Shown piece after piece: positions 43,280 through 53,472 of a stretch of 64,000 bases of DNA. This DNA comes from an uncultured Lachnospiraceae bacterium (GTDB lineage: Bacteria > Bacillota > Clostridia > Lachnospirales > Lachnospiraceae), in the NCBI GenBank assembly GCA_910578555.1, contig CAJTPS010000016.1, positions 17,982 to 81,981 on the forward strand, read 5' to 3'. The position numbers and the translations under genes were made by a program. The notes beneath the pieces were generated by a model that ran no database searches, was not told where the DNA came from, and was given only the letters and a program-made list of their open reading frames with translations. Numbering within the stretch: position 1 is the stretch's first letter; every line of letters begins with the position of its first letter.

Positions 43280-44149
43280 ATGACCGAATTAAAACCCATC
43301 AAAGAAGGTAAAGTACGTGAGATCTACGACAACGGCGACACACTGATCATGGTTGCCACAGACCGCATCAGCTGCTTCGACGTGATTCTGAACAATCAGG
43401 TGACGAAGAAAGGCGCCGTGCTGACGCAGATGTCCAGATTCTGGTTTGACATGACGCAGGATATCCTGCCCAACCACATGATCTCCGTGGACGTAAACGA
43501 TATGCCTGAATTTTTCAGACAGGAGCAGTTCGACGGCAACAGTATGCTGTGCCGCAAATTAGAGATACTTCCCATCGAATGTATCGTGCGCGGCTACATA
43601 ACTGGAAGCGGCTGGGCCAGCTACGTGAAAGACGGCACTGTATGCGGCATTAGACTGCCGGAAGGCTTACAGGAATCCGACAAGCTGCCGGAGCCCATCT
43701 ACACGCCCTCCACCAAGGCTGAGATCGGCGAACATGACGAGAATATTTCTTACGAACAGAGCGTGGATTATCTGGAGCATAGATTCCCCGGCAAAGGGGC
43801 GGAATATGCCGCTAAAGTTCGGGATTATACCCTTGCATTATATAAAAAATGTGCGGAATATGCACTCACCCGTGGTATCATTATCGCAGATACGAAGTTT
43901 GAGTTTGGTCTGGACAGCGAGGGCAATATTGTTCTCGCCGACGAGATGCTCACCCCGGACAGTTCCCGCTTCTGGCCTGCGGACGGCTACGAACCGGGAC
44001 ACGCACAGCCCTCTTTTGACAAACAGTTTGCAAGAGACTGGCTGAAGAGCCACGAAGAACATAACTGGACGCTGCCCGAAGAGATCGTGCACAAGACCAT
44101 CAACAATTATCTGCTGGGGTATGAAATGCTGACAGGAAAGAAGCTGTAA
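43280..44149 (+). CDS. purC: SAICAR synthetase
   Basis: The 289-residue protein joins CAIR and aspartate in purine synthesis. Conserved segments: KEGKVREIYDNGDTLIMVATDRISCFDVIL (ATP site), CIVRGYITGSGWASY, ADTKFEFGLDSEG, and LADEMLTPDSSRFWP. It belongs to the longer (yeast-like) form. AGAAAGGAA is eleven bases before the ATG. It stands alone; no other pur gene is adjacent. Confidence 0.96.
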   Translation: MTELKPIKEGKVREIYDNGDTLIMVATDRISCFDVILNNQVTKKGAVLTQMSRFWFDMTQDILPNHMISVDVNDMPEFFRQEQFDGNSMLCRKLEILPIECIVRGYITGSGWASYVKDGTVCGIRLPEGLQESDKLPEPIYTPSTKAEIGEHDENISYEQSVDYLEHRFPGKGAEYAAKVRDYTLALYKKCAEYALTRGIIIADTKFEFGLDSEGNIVLADEMLTPDSSRFWPADGYEPGHAQPSFDKQFARDWLKSHEEHNWTLPEEIVHKTINNYLLGYEMLTGKKL

Positions 44150-44172
44150 TGACTTTATATGATCGAGTAAAA

Positions 44173-44207
44173 CGCCTGCCGGAAATCTGTTCCGACAGGC
44201 ATATTTG
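44173..44207. terminator. Bidirectional terminator
   Basis: GCCTGCCGGAA (44173-44183) pairs, with one mismatch, with TTCCGACAGGC (44190-44200), between the convergent purC and the giant surface-protein gene. Confidence 0.8.
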
Positions 44208-44212
44208 TTTAC

Positions 44213-47200
44213 CTACCACCAGAAGATCGTCTTCGGTCTGATCGTAAACTGTACGGTCTTGGTTCCTCCGTAATTCCCGATCCCTTTGATGGTTACGGAA
44301 GCCTTGCCCTTCTTGATATTATTGCGATATTCCACAATCTCATAATCTGTTTCCCATAAAGATACGCCTCCTAATTTTACCTGCAGTACATCCTGTCCGG
44401 GTCTGATCTCCTCACCGGTATATATCTGCGCCGGAATCGTTACCTTGGCTTTGCTGATGTCTGACCATACAATGCGGTATCTTCCTTTCAGTTGTCCTGT
44501 ATAGTTTCCTTTTCCGGACACCGTAATTTCAAGCACTGTTCCTGCCGGAAGAATATCATCACTTTCCGCTGTATCTCCCGCCCTGCGCACAGAACCGTCT
44601 TCCAGCAGCACCTCCTCGGTATAAACATATGTAAAGTTCTTCTCGTAGTCCGTTCCCACCTTCAATACAGAACCATTCAGATCCGTGATCTTTGGTGTTG
44701 TCTTATAGGCATTTTTCTTATTCCGGTACACTCTGTCCGGCACGGTCATGGACATAAGACCCAAATCCTGCTGTCCGATGGTAAATGTCTGCTGTATAGT
44801 GCCTTTAAAATTCCCTTTTCCTTTCACCGTAACTGTCGGCCTCTTATCAGGATTCATACCATCATCTGCTTTCTTGTTGTTCCGGTAGCTTAATGTATAG
44901 TCTTTTCCTTCTGTCAGAAGCTGCCCGTCGTATGTTACCACCGGCTTCGGTTTACTGCCGCCTTTCATATAAGGAACCGGATTATCTTCCATCTGCACCG
45001 ACATCTTACCGTCCGCATCCATATTTATGGCATAGGGTAGGATTTTAAAGTTCTTTTTCAGTGTTCCGCTATAGCCGTTCACGCCGGTAAAAATAACAGA
45101 AGCAGTGCCCGCATCTACGTTTTTCAGATAAGAAACCGTATAATCTGTCCCTTCCATCAATACCTTCTGTTCCTTATTGACGGTCATCGTAAGCACCGGC
45201 GAGATGCCCCAGAACGGTGACTCTGTTGTCAGAGCGCTTCCGGTATACGTCATCGTCTTCGGAATCCCTGTTACTTTTGCCTTCTTAATGCTGCCCCCTG
45301 TGATCTTGAAGGTCACTTTTTTGGTTCCGCTGTAAGCGCCCATACCCGTAATGATCACCGAAGCCGTACCGATTTTTGTATTATCCGCATAGGCTGTGGT
45401 ATAATCCACGCCCTCTGCAAGCTCTTTTTTGCCATATTTAACGGTAAATTCCTGTTTTATTTCCTGACCGGTATAGGGCTTGTTTTTGATGCCTTTCACG
45501 GTTGCCTTACTGATCAGTTCATTGCTTGTGATCGTATACGGAACCGTTCTTTCTCCGGTATAATTGCCCGTTCCCTTGACAATGATACGGTAATCGCCTG
45601 CCTCTTTATAGGCTCCGGCACTCTCAAACAGATCAGGATATTCCACCGTAAAGTCTCTTTTGTTTGCCAGCTTCTTTCCGTTTCGTGTAACCACCGGAAC
45701 AGGCTTTTGTACTTTGTTATTTGCCTTCTTCAAAAGTGCCGGCGCATCGATTTCCTCATCTGTACCGATATCCCTCGGCAGGATATTGAAGTTGACCGTC
45801 TGGCTTCCGGCATAGTTTCCTTTCCCCTTTACCACAACAGCCGGTGCTTTTGCCCCGTCTATTGCCAGCGCTGCTTTCACATTGTTTTTATAAACCAGTG
45901 TATAATCCTGTCCTTCCGTCAATGTTCTGGTCCCGTCGTATACCGTAATCTTCGGAAGGATCTTTCCGCCGGTATATACCTGATCCGGCACATCCGCCGC
46001 CCACATACCGTCTCTTTCCGGCAGCCACACCGCATAGAGAACCAGGTCACCCACTACATCCGTTCCGGCAATCAGCGTACCGTTACTGCCATAAGAAGTT
46101 CCGCTTCCATCCGACCTGTCGTTCCATCCATTGAAAATATATCCCGGCCTGGACGGCGGTTCCGGCAGAATAAAAGCATATCCCGCCGCTCCAGACTGAA
46201 AAGCAACGGACTCGGCCAGACTGCTGCCGCCATTGGTATCAAACGTAACACTGTACACGGTAAGCGCCGGGTCCGTCACCTCGATCATGCATACAGCCCG
46301 CACCTCCTCTGACGGCTCCGCACCTTGTCCCGTCTGCTCTTCCTGTCCCGCTGCGGCTCCGCGATAAACCATCTCCACATTCGCACTGCCCTGTTCCAAT
46401 GCCGTAACCTGTCCTTCACTGTCTACCGTAACGACTGTTTCGTCAGAGGAACGGAAGGTAAAATCAGAAGCAGAAGCGCCTTCCGGCCTGCTCTCCCACG
46501 TCAGCTTCTGTGTCTGTCCCTTTTGCATCTCATATTCCGTCTGTGTGAAGCTGACCGCCTTGATCCCCTGATCCTGTACCGTCACGATACAGAAGACAGC
46601 ACCGCCGTTTTCCGACACGCCTGTAACCACCGCGCTGCCCTCTTTCAGCGCCTTAACCCTGCATGCCGCTGCCGCGTCTTCCTCGCTGCCGCTCTCACCG
46701 CTGTCGTTCCCGCTTCCTTCTGTTCCGGTGTCTCCCGCTTCTCCGGCAGACGTATTATCTCCGTTGTCGCCTGTTGCAAGCGTTTCCGCCGTTACGCTGA
46801 CAACACTTTCATCACTGCTCTGCCATGCCAGCACGACCGGCTCCGTGACAGTACCTTCCTGCCCGTCGGCATATACATATAATACCGTCTCCTCACCTGC
46901 ATTCAGCGTCAATACGGACCCGCTCATACTGTACTCCGCACCTTCTGTCATCTCACTGCCTGCTGTGACAGTAACCTTACAGGTGTCAGCCGCCTGTCCG
47001 TCCTCCGTGATCACGGAAATATCCGTCTGTCCGATCCCATACGCCGTGATCACACCTTCCTGATTCACTGATGCCACAGAGAGATCCGAGGATGTGTAGA
47101 TACACCCGCCATAAGCATTCTGCGGCATAACAGATACCGCCAGCTTCCGGCTGGTTCCGAGATCCATCTGGAAATCCGCCTCCGCTTCAACACTTTCTAC

Positions 47201-50200
47201 CCAAACGGGTCTGAGCATCAGCACCTCCGAATTATCCGCATAATTAGTCTCCTTCCCGTCTCCCTCAACGGACACGTAGAAGTAATCCACGTCATACACA
47301 TGGGTGAAATCTGTATATTCCTGCCCGACCGGCAGGGAAAACGGCAGACTCTCCCCTACGGAAAGACTGATATTCTCTATCTGTCCGATCACCTCTCCGT
47401 CCTGTCCTCCTGCTCTGATGTACAGCGTTTTACCACTGATGTCCTGATAGCCCTCATTGACCGCCATACCGGATATGACCGCCGTACCGTCCTCCTGTCC
47501 AGCTATGCTACAATCCTCCAACACCGCATTTCCATACCCGACCTGCGCCGACGCGCTGTTATTGGAAAGATCATTCTCTGCCACGCCCGTGCCGGTTACC
47601 GTCAGGACATAATCACCCTTTGCAAAATCCTGCGGAAGCCTGTACTCCAGCTCAACAGCCGCAGTCCCACCCACAGGAAGCTGTGCCACGCTGTCTTCCT
47701 CTTTCAGGATCTCCTCCCCGCTCCGCAGAACCAGATGCAGCGTGTCAATCTGGACTCCTGTATGGTTGGTCACCTCCGTCCGGAAGTGCAGGCTTTCTCC
47801 CGGCGCAGTATCCATGGCATCGTAATACAGGAAATCATCCACCAGAAGGTCCGACGGAATCAGTTCTTTTGTATAGCGCATGTTTGTCTGTCCATAAGGA
47901 GAATCCGTCCACTGGTCGAGCACCTCTTTCACATCGTAGAACAAACTGACACTTCCGTCATCTTCATACACCGCGCCGTACCCGCTTATATTAACCTGTG
48001 CAAAATTCGCTAACGGTATCGCCTTTGTAAACACGCCGCCTTTCTCGTATGAGATCATGGGAATTGTAACAAACCCATCGTTTTCCAGCCATACCACCGC
48101 TTTTCCGGCTGCGCCCTGTATCACCTGAAAAGCATCTCCACAGAGAATCCCCAGACTTTCGGACGATTTCACATCGAGTTGCGCCATTTTCCGGATCACG
48201 CCGCCCGAACACCAATACAGATCGTCGCCAAGAAATTGTACATAGCTGTCCTCCATCCCGTTATCCGTCAGGCGGCTCACGGAACCGTCTTTATATAAGT
48301 AAATATCCGCATCTTCGCCCGTGGTCAGATCGCCGTCCGTATCCTGACTCCATGCGGCAGTATAACTACCATTCACATATCCGCTGTCCAAACCATACAG
48401 ATAAGGCAAAGACTCAGACAACGTCTGCCGGTCATCAAGTGTTCCTCCCTGATACTGTCTGCTGTAAACGGTATTTGCCCCCTCAGCGAGGAAGGCATTA
48501 TTCGCACTGTTCTCCACCCAGGTAACCGTTACGCCGTCTCCGTCAGAGCACAAATCGGCCAACAGCGGCAGATGATTATCCTCCTCCGTAACCCTGACCG
48601 GCTCCTCAAATCCGGTACCGTTAAAGACTGACAGGTACAGACTCATATTACTGCAGAACTCTTCCAGTGTCGTACTGTCGCCGTACTGCCTGTCCGCGTT
48701 AAGCCATGCGAGATAGACACTGTCACCCTTCGCTAACAGCGTCGGGCTGTAATCGCCGCGTCCCGTCTCCCATACCGCTCCGCTGTCTGTAATCACGTCA
48801 TCTCTGATAACCGCGTAATACAAAGTGGTACGGTCCGCAGAGGCTTTGCTGCCGTCGTCCGCGATCCAGACCGCCACTCTGGTGCCGTCAGCCGTGACAC
48901 AGATCTGCGGATCACCTTCCGGATAGACATTGTCCATGTCAAGGCTCGTAAGCGCCGCTGCGCCCTCACTGGTCTCCGCATAAGGCCTCCTTCCCGCTGC
49001 AGGATCCGTCAGATAATCCCGGTCGGATATGTAGTAGGATGCGTCCGCCGCCTGCTGTACCTGTATGCCCTTTGCCTGTTTGGGCGGCCATATATCCACA
49101 TTCCATCCTTCATAGCTTGTCTTAATTGTAAAAAAACCGACTTTCAATAAAGCATATGGCACCATAGCCGCTTTTAACGACAAATCTTCCTTCAGCTTCC
49201 AGTTTTTCTTAATATTAACAGAACCCTCAAGGCTTCCTGTAGCGCCAACCTCCCCCTTCGCGAAATCATAACCGATCCCCACACAGACTGTCCCGCTGAT
49301 CCCCAAACTAAGTGTGGAGGCGAAATCAAAATACCCGAGTTCTTCATTAAACGTTATATTAAAGCTGCCCGATCCTTCTACATTAAGCCTGAATTCACCA
49401 TAGGCAACTGTCCCCGCCCATACCGGGCGCACGGTAAGACTGCCTTCTCCCTCGGCGCCTATTACCATTCCCGATTCAATAATTTGCGGCGTCCCGCTTG
49501 CAAAATCTATTGTAATATATCCCGAGACATATATGGAAAGCGATTCCGCCCCAAACTTACCACTGATTTTCCGGGTATCCATGCTCTTCATTTCTTTCAG
49601 GACATCTTCTGATTGCTCGCTTTTCCATTTTTCCAGCAATGATTTTATATACTCATAATCATCATACTTCGTATACTTAGTTTTGCTTCCGATGGAAATT
49701 TTAGCTTTTGTTTTGTCCTCCCCATTTTCTCCGTTTTCCCATGTAATTTTAACAGGGATGGAATCTTTGAAACCTCCGCCGTTGTCTCCTTCTTCCTCGC
49801 CCGTTTTATTATTGAATTTCAAGTCAATCTTGATCGGAAATTCTTGTACATCCAACGCATTTGCCGTATCACCTTCAACCGTCGTTTCCCCTGCCTCAAT
49901 ATGCGGACTCGCATTTATCGACATTCTTGGCATTTTGATCTCTTTCTTCCGCTCCATCCGGATGATATTGACCACGCCATATGTAAGCTTCACTTCTTCC
50001 CTCGCGCCATGGTATCCGCTTCTTGTGACAGAAACTGTTCCCAATGCAGGATCAGCGGCCAGAATGCGTATCCTGCCGTTACTGTCGGCCTTCACCGTCC
50101 GTCCCTGATAAGAGAACACGGCTCTGCTGACTCCGATGCCGCTGTCCTGATCCGCCGCCTGCAGAATATATTCGCCGAAGGCAGTCTCCTCTCCGATCCC

Positions 50201-53005
50201 GCCATAATGATATACAAGATAGTTTTCGCCTACCCCCTGCAGGATCGGAAACTGATATTTACGATTACCTTTCTTCCAGATTGTGTCAAAATCCCAGTCT
50301 GTATATGTGCTGACCTGCGTCATCTGATCAATGGTACAGGCGACAGTATCTGGAAGCTTATATTCATGGTTATAGCTGTCCACCGCCGACTCGCCATCTT
50401 CCAGATAGTAAAGTTTCTGCGCCTGTATTTTCCCCTGGTCATATTCGGCAGCGCATCCTGCTATCGCTCCATAGTAACCCTTCTTGGCTGCATCATGTTC
50501 CAGTTTCCCGACATTATAGCAATGTTTCATTGTCAGAGATGTGCCTTCCCCGGACGCAAAGATATCTCCGATGATTCCTCCCGCCTTATCCGCCTGTGCG
50601 TTCTCAACAGCAATGATTCCACAGTTAAAGCAATTCTCGATTATCGCTTCTCCGGAATTGACCGTCTTATTCAAACTGCTTTCTCCGGCTATACCGCCGA
50701 TCGCCTGTCCCGTCTTGCTGTCATCGGCTTCTACCGAAGAAATAATCTTCCCCATATTATAGCAGGTGGAAACCGTACCTCCGCTCAGCGTTGCAATAAT
50801 ACCCGCTCCCGTACCTCCTGCTGCAATTTCGCCGAGATTAAAGCAGGAGACGACACGGACGCTCATGACATCACCCCAGAATCCGATCGAGCTGGCAATA
50901 CCGGCGGCAACTTTGTCTGATCTGATTCTGCCCGCATTATAACACTGTCCTATCACTGCGTAATTTACGCTTCCTGCGATGCCGGCAGCATATTGGCCGC
51001 CTTCTCCCGATACGCTGATCTCCCCCAGGTTGTAACAACCATTGATCGCCGTAGTACCCTGATGCTCCGAACTGTAATTAACATCCCGGACAATACCGGC
51101 TGCCGATGCCGTAGCCTCGATTACGCCATCATTATGACATTGCTCAATATGTACCTCCGCTTCTTTATTCTCAATACTTCCTACGATACCGCCAACCTCG
51201 ACTCCTGACAGACTGCCTGTGTTGCTGCAGAGTGAAATTCTTACCGTTCCGGTATCGTTGCCTCCGCAGGAAATTTCTCCCACAACGCCGCTCAGATATC
51301 CGTTCCATTTCGTACTTTCCACCGTCAAATCTGCACGGTTTTCGCAGCGTGTAATGGTGATGCCGTCGGCGTCGGACTGTCCGGCAGTGCCGACAATCCC
51401 GGCAAGCTTTCCTGTTCCCTCCAGAGTACCTTCATTGATGCATTCAGCCATAATACCGTTAGAAAAGCTTGCGGCAATTCCGGCAGCCGTCTGCTTCTCC
51501 GCTGCGGCTTTCACAGTTCCTTTATTATAGCAGTTTTCTATTTTTCCCTTCCCTCGGACAACGATGCCCGCCGCGTCGCCCGTAAACGACGTCACACTCG
51601 CCTCCACCACATTATGGCAGGCCTGTATCTCACTCGCCCCATCATACACATAATATGCAATACCTGCCGCAGCCCCCTGCTCCATTGTGATCTGGCCGCT
51701 GTTCGTACAATATTTCAGTGTCTTTCTGTTAGTTCCGGCAATCCCGCCAATTCCGGTATTTGCATAGTTTGTATTAATCTCACCCGTACACTCCAGCATC
51801 GCTTTCATAGTACTATCGCTGACCGTACCGCCATTAAGACCCACAATTCCTCCTATGGTCGTAACATTCATTCCCTGCAGCGGATTCAGATTTCTCATCG
51901 TAACGCTTCCTCTGACAGTACAACGGTCAATTTCGGCATAGCTTTCCCCAACAAGCACGCCCATATCAAGGCTGGCGCTTCTTGTTATTTCCTGCACATC
52001 CAGCTCGAATAAAGCATTTTCCACAGTAAGATCGCTGATACTCGCAGATGAAGCTGCATAGCTGAGCAAACCAATATCCTGCCTGTAAATATTAGTATCC
52101 ACTGACTCCAGATGAATATAAAGATTCTCTATCCTATGATTATTCCCGTCTAAATGCCCTCTGAAATTTTCGATTGGAACCCATGAACTCGTCGGGTTCT
52201 CAAGATTATCATTCAACCGTATATCTGATGACAACTTATAATATTTATTAATGGATTTGGGTGCTTCCTGACTGAACAGATTCAACTCTTCTATCGTCCC
52301 GATTAAATACGGATCATCCACAGTTCCGCTTCCTCTTGCAAATTCTTCCGCCACCTCATGATCCGCCAGACCATAGACAGATAAACTCTGCCTGTCGTCT
52401 TCCGGCTCCTCCGGCATCTCATTTATATCCTGATCCTCTGCGCCTGTTTTATCTTCCTCCGAATTCGGATTGTCTGTTTCCTGCTCTGAATCTATATTCT
52501 CCGTGTCAGGATCTTCTGTTTCCCCGTCTGGAGCCTGATCCTCCGTATCAGAGCCTTCCGTTCCCTCGCCCGGAGTCTTATCCTCCGTATCAGAGTCTTC
52601 TGTGCCCTCGTCCGGAGTCTTATCCTCCATATCAGAATCTTCCGTTTCCTCACCCGGAACCTTATCCCCTGTGTCAGAATCTCCTGTGCCCTCATCCGGA
52701 GCATTATTCTCTGTGTCCGGGTCTTCTGTTTCCCCGCCTGAGGCTTTGTCTTCTGTGCCCGGAGCTTCTGTTTCCCCGTCCAGGGCTTTGTCGCTTATGC
52801 CGGAATCCCCTGTTCCCTCTTCGGTCACCTCTCTCTGCGTGCCAGAAAGCTCACTCTGCTCTCCGACCGGGCTGTCACCGATACCGAAACCCATGCTTCC
52901 CCGGCTCTCTGCCGCCATAATATTGACATTTGCACTTGATACCGCCACTACAAATGCCAATAGCATACACAATACTTTTCTTCTCATCTTCTCCACCATC
53001 CTCAT
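44213..53005 (-). CDS. Giant secreted multidomain surface protein (2930 aa)
   Basis: The signal peptide covers about residues 1-31 (VVAVSSANVNIMAAES). Residues 60-205 are acidic imperfect repeats (EGTEDSDTEDKTPGE type). Residues 225-930 are GLUG-like beta-helix repeats (GGIVGLNGGTVSDS, AGIAGSVNYAVIGQCYNAG). About 1030-1310 is a beta-rich region, 1400-1720 a propeller-like region, 1720-1930 CARDB-like, 1935-2230 three Big_2 Ig-like domains (GGCIYTSSDLSVASVNQEG), 2249-2325 an InlB B-repeat (FDTNGGSS...GYIFNGWND), and 2330-2930 seven repeats of about 85 residues with KGKGNYxG. No LPxTG, SLH or choline-binding anchor is seen; it ends KTIFWW. Adhesion or polymer binding is inferred. The start codon is uncertain within seven codons. 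Confidence 0.88.
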   Translation of the reverse strand: MRMVEKMRRKVLCMLLAFVVAVSSANVNIMAAESRGSMGFGIGDSPVGEQSELSGTQREVTEEGTGDSGISDKALDGETEAPGTEDKASGGETEDPDTENNAPDEGTGDSDTGDKVPGEETEDSDMEDKTPDEGTEDSDTEDKTPGEGTEGSDTEDQAPDGETEDPDTENIDSEQETDNPNSEEDKTGAEDQDINEMPEEPEDDRQSLSVYGLADHEVAEEFARGSGTVDDPYLIGTIEELNLFSQEAPKSINKYYKLSSDIRLNDNLENPTSSWVPIENFRGHLDGNNHRIENLYIHLESVDTNIYRQDIGLLSYAASSASISDLTVENALFELDVQEITRSASLDMGVLVGESYAEIDRCTVRGSVTMRNLNPLQGMNVTTIGGIVGLNGGTVSDSTMKAMLECTGEINTNYANTGIGGIAGTNRKTLKYCTNSGQITMEQGAAAGIAYYVYDGASEIQACHNVVEASVTSFTGDAAGIVVRGKGKIENCYNKGTVKAAAEKQTAAGIAASFSNGIMAECINEGTLEGTGKLAGIVGTAGQSDADGITITRCENRADLTVESTKWNGYLSGVVGEISCGGNDTGTVRISLCSNTGSLSGVEVGGIVGSIENKEAEVHIEQCHNDGVIEATASAAGIVRDVNYSSEHQGTTAINGCYNLGEISVSGEGGQYAAGIAGSVNYAVIGQCYNAGRIRSDKVAAGIASSIGFWGDVMSVRVVSCFNLGEIAAGGTGAGIIATLSGGTVSTCYNMGKIISSVEADDSKTGQAIGGIAGESSLNKTVNSGEAIIENCFNCGIIAVENAQADKAGGIIGDIFASGEGTSLTMKHCYNVGKLEHDAAKKGYYGAIAGCAAEYDQGKIQAQKLYYLEDGESAVDSYNHEYKLPDTVACTIDQMTQVSTYTDWDFDTIWKKGNRKYQFPILQGVGENYLVYHYGGIGEETAFGEYILQAADQDSGIGVSRAVFSYQGRTVKADSNGRIRILAADPALGTVSVTRSGYHGAREEVKLTYGVVNIIRMERKKEIKMPRMSINASPHIEAGETTVEGDTANALDVQEFPIKIDLKFNNKTGEEEGDNGGGFKDSIPVKITWENGENGEDKTKAKISIGSKTKYTKYDDYEYIKSLLEKWKSEQSEDVLKEMKSMDTRKISGKFGAESLSIYVSGYITIDFASGTPQIIESGMVIGAEGEGSLTVRPVWAGTVAYGEFRLNVEGSGSFNITFNEELGYFDFASTLSLGISGTVCVGIGYDFAKGEVGATGSLEGSVNIKKNWKLKEDLSLKAAMVPYALLKVGFFTIKTSYEGWNVDIWPPKQAKGIQVQQAADASYYISDRDYLTDPAAGRRPYAETSEGAAALTSLDMDNVYPEGDPQICVTADGTRVAVWIADDGSKASADRTTLYYAVIRDDVITDSGAVWETGRGDYSPTLLAKGDSVYLAWLNADRQYGDSTTLEEFCSNMSLYLSVFNGTGFEEPVRVTEEDNHLPLLADLCSDGDGVTVTWVENSANNAFLAEGANTVYSRQYQGGTLDDRQTLSESLPYLYGLDSGYVNGSYTAAWSQDTDGDLTTGEDADIYLYKDGSVSRLTDNGMEDSYVQFLGDDLYWCSGGVIRKMAQLDVKSSESLGILCGDAFQVIQGAAGKAVVWLENDGFVTIPMISYEKGGVFTKAIPLANFAQVNISGYGAVYEDDGSVSLFYDVKEVLDQWTDSPYGQTNMRYTKELIPSDLLVDDFLYYDAMDTAPGESLHFRTEVTNHTGVQIDTLHLVLRSGEEILKEEDSVAQLPVGGTAAVELEYRLPQDFAKGDYVLTVTGTGVAENDLSNNSASAQVGYGNAVLEDCSIAGQEDGTAVISGMAVNEGYQDISGKTLYIRAGGQDGEVIGQIENISLSVGESLPFSLPVGQEYTDFTHVYDVDYFYVSVEGDGKETNYADNSEVLMLRPVWVESVEAEADFQMDLGTSRKLAVSVMPQNAYGGCIYTSSDLSVASVNQEGVITAYGIGQTDISVITEDGQAADTCKVTVTAGSEMTEGAEYSMSGSVLTLNAGEETVLYVYADGQEGTVTEPVVLAWQSSDESVVSVTAETLATGDNGDNTSAGEAGDTGTEGSGNDSGESGSEEDAAAACRVKALKEGSAVVTGVSENGGAVFCIVTVQDQGIKAVSFTQTEYEMQKGQTQKLTWESRPEGASASDFTFRSSDETVVTVDSEGQVTALEQGSANVEMVYRGAAAGQEEQTGQGAEPSEEVRAVCMIEVTDPALTVYSVTFDTNGGSSLAESVAFQSGAAGYAFILPEPPSRPGYIFNGWNDRSDGSGTSYGSNGTLIAGTDVVGDLVLYAVWLPERDGMWAADVPDQVYTGGKILPKITVYDGTRTLTEGQDYTLVYKNNVKAALAIDGAKAPAVVVKGKGNYAGSQTVNFNILPRDIGTDEEIDAPALLKKANNKVQKPVPVVTRNGKKLANKRDFTVEYPDLFESAGAYKEAGDYRIIVKGTGNYTGERTVPYTITSNELISKATVKGIKNKPYTGQEIKQEFTVKYGKKELAEGVDYTTAYADNTKIGTASVIITGMGAYSGTKKVTFKITGGSIKKAKVTGIPKTMTYTGSALTTESPFWGISPVLTMTVNKEQKVLMEGTDYTVSYLKNVDAGTASVIFTGVNGYSGTLKKNFKILPYAINMDADGKMSVQMEDNPVPYMKGGSKPKPVVTYDGQLLTEGKDYTLSYRNNKKADDGMNPDKRPTVTVKGKGNFKGTIQQTFTIGQQDLGLMSMTVPDRVYRNKKNAYKTTPKITDLNGSVLKVGTDYEKNFTYVYTEEVLLEDGSVRRAGDTAESDDILPAGTVLEITVSGKGNYTGQLKGRYRIVWSDISKAKVTIPAQIYTGEEIRPGQDVLQVKLGGVSLWETDYEIVEYRNNIKKGKASVTIKGIGNYGGTKTVQFTIRPKTIFWW

Positions 53006-53127
53006 CAGGCATTCTCTAATGACCGTTCCGCTATATACAGGAAATCACTACACTTCTTTCTCATGAATATCTTGTCTCCTGCTTCTTTGCATTTATGACA
53101 TTCATAATTACTTCTCCGCATATATAT

Positions 53128-53168
53128 ACCGATATCGGTCGCTATAAATATAATATACCGATATTGGT
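53128..53168. promoter_or_regulatory. Twin palindromic operators
   Basis: ACCGATATCGGT (53128-53139, perfect palindrome) and ACCGATATTGGT (53157-53168, one mismatch) lie 29 bp apart, each preceded by AT. An AT-rich TATAAATATAAT stretch lies between them. This is the classic layout of a Cro/CI-type operator pair, here between the XRE gene and the divergent giant gene. Confidence 0.7.
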
Positions 53169-53196
53169 TATCATGCAAGTAGAAAGGGGTGCAAAT

Positions 53197-53400
53197 TTGA
53201 TCGTATATGACAATCTGTGGAATACCATGAAGGCAAAAGGTATTTCCCAATATGCTCTTACAAAAAAATACGGAATTAGTCCCGGGCAGATTACCCGGCT
53301 TAAACGTAATGAAAGTGTGAGCACACATACGATAGAAATGTTTTGTCAGATTTTAGACTGCAGAGTTGAAGATATTATGGAATATATTAAAGATTCATAA
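53197..53400 (+). CDS. Small Cro/XRE-family regulator (TTG start)
   Basis: The 67-residue protein is a single HTH: IVYDNLWNTMKAKGISQYALTKKYGISPGQITRLKRNESVSTHTIEMFCQILDCRVEDIMEYI. The YDNLWxTMKxKGI start is typical of short Firmicutes XRE proteins. TTG at 53197 is chosen because AAGGGG lies seven bases upstream and family members begin here; the in-frame ATGs at 53095 and 53173 lie across or next to the operators. It probably represses itself and perhaps the giant surface gene. Confidence 0.85.
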   Translation: MIVYDNLWNTMKAKGISQYALTKKYGISPGQITRLKRNESVSTHTIEMFCQILDCRVEDIMEYIKDS

Positions 53401-53427
53401 GATTTCATCTGTGCGCCCCTGCGCATT

Positions 53428-53470
53428 AAAAGGCTGCCAGTGACACCTGACAGCCCCGCATGAAATAATT
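53428..53470 (-). terminator. Terminator of the Uma2 gene
   Basis: GGCTG/CAGCC imperfect stem (53430-53453) followed on the minus strand by CTTTTAATG. Confidence 0.5.
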
Positions 53471-53472
53471 CT

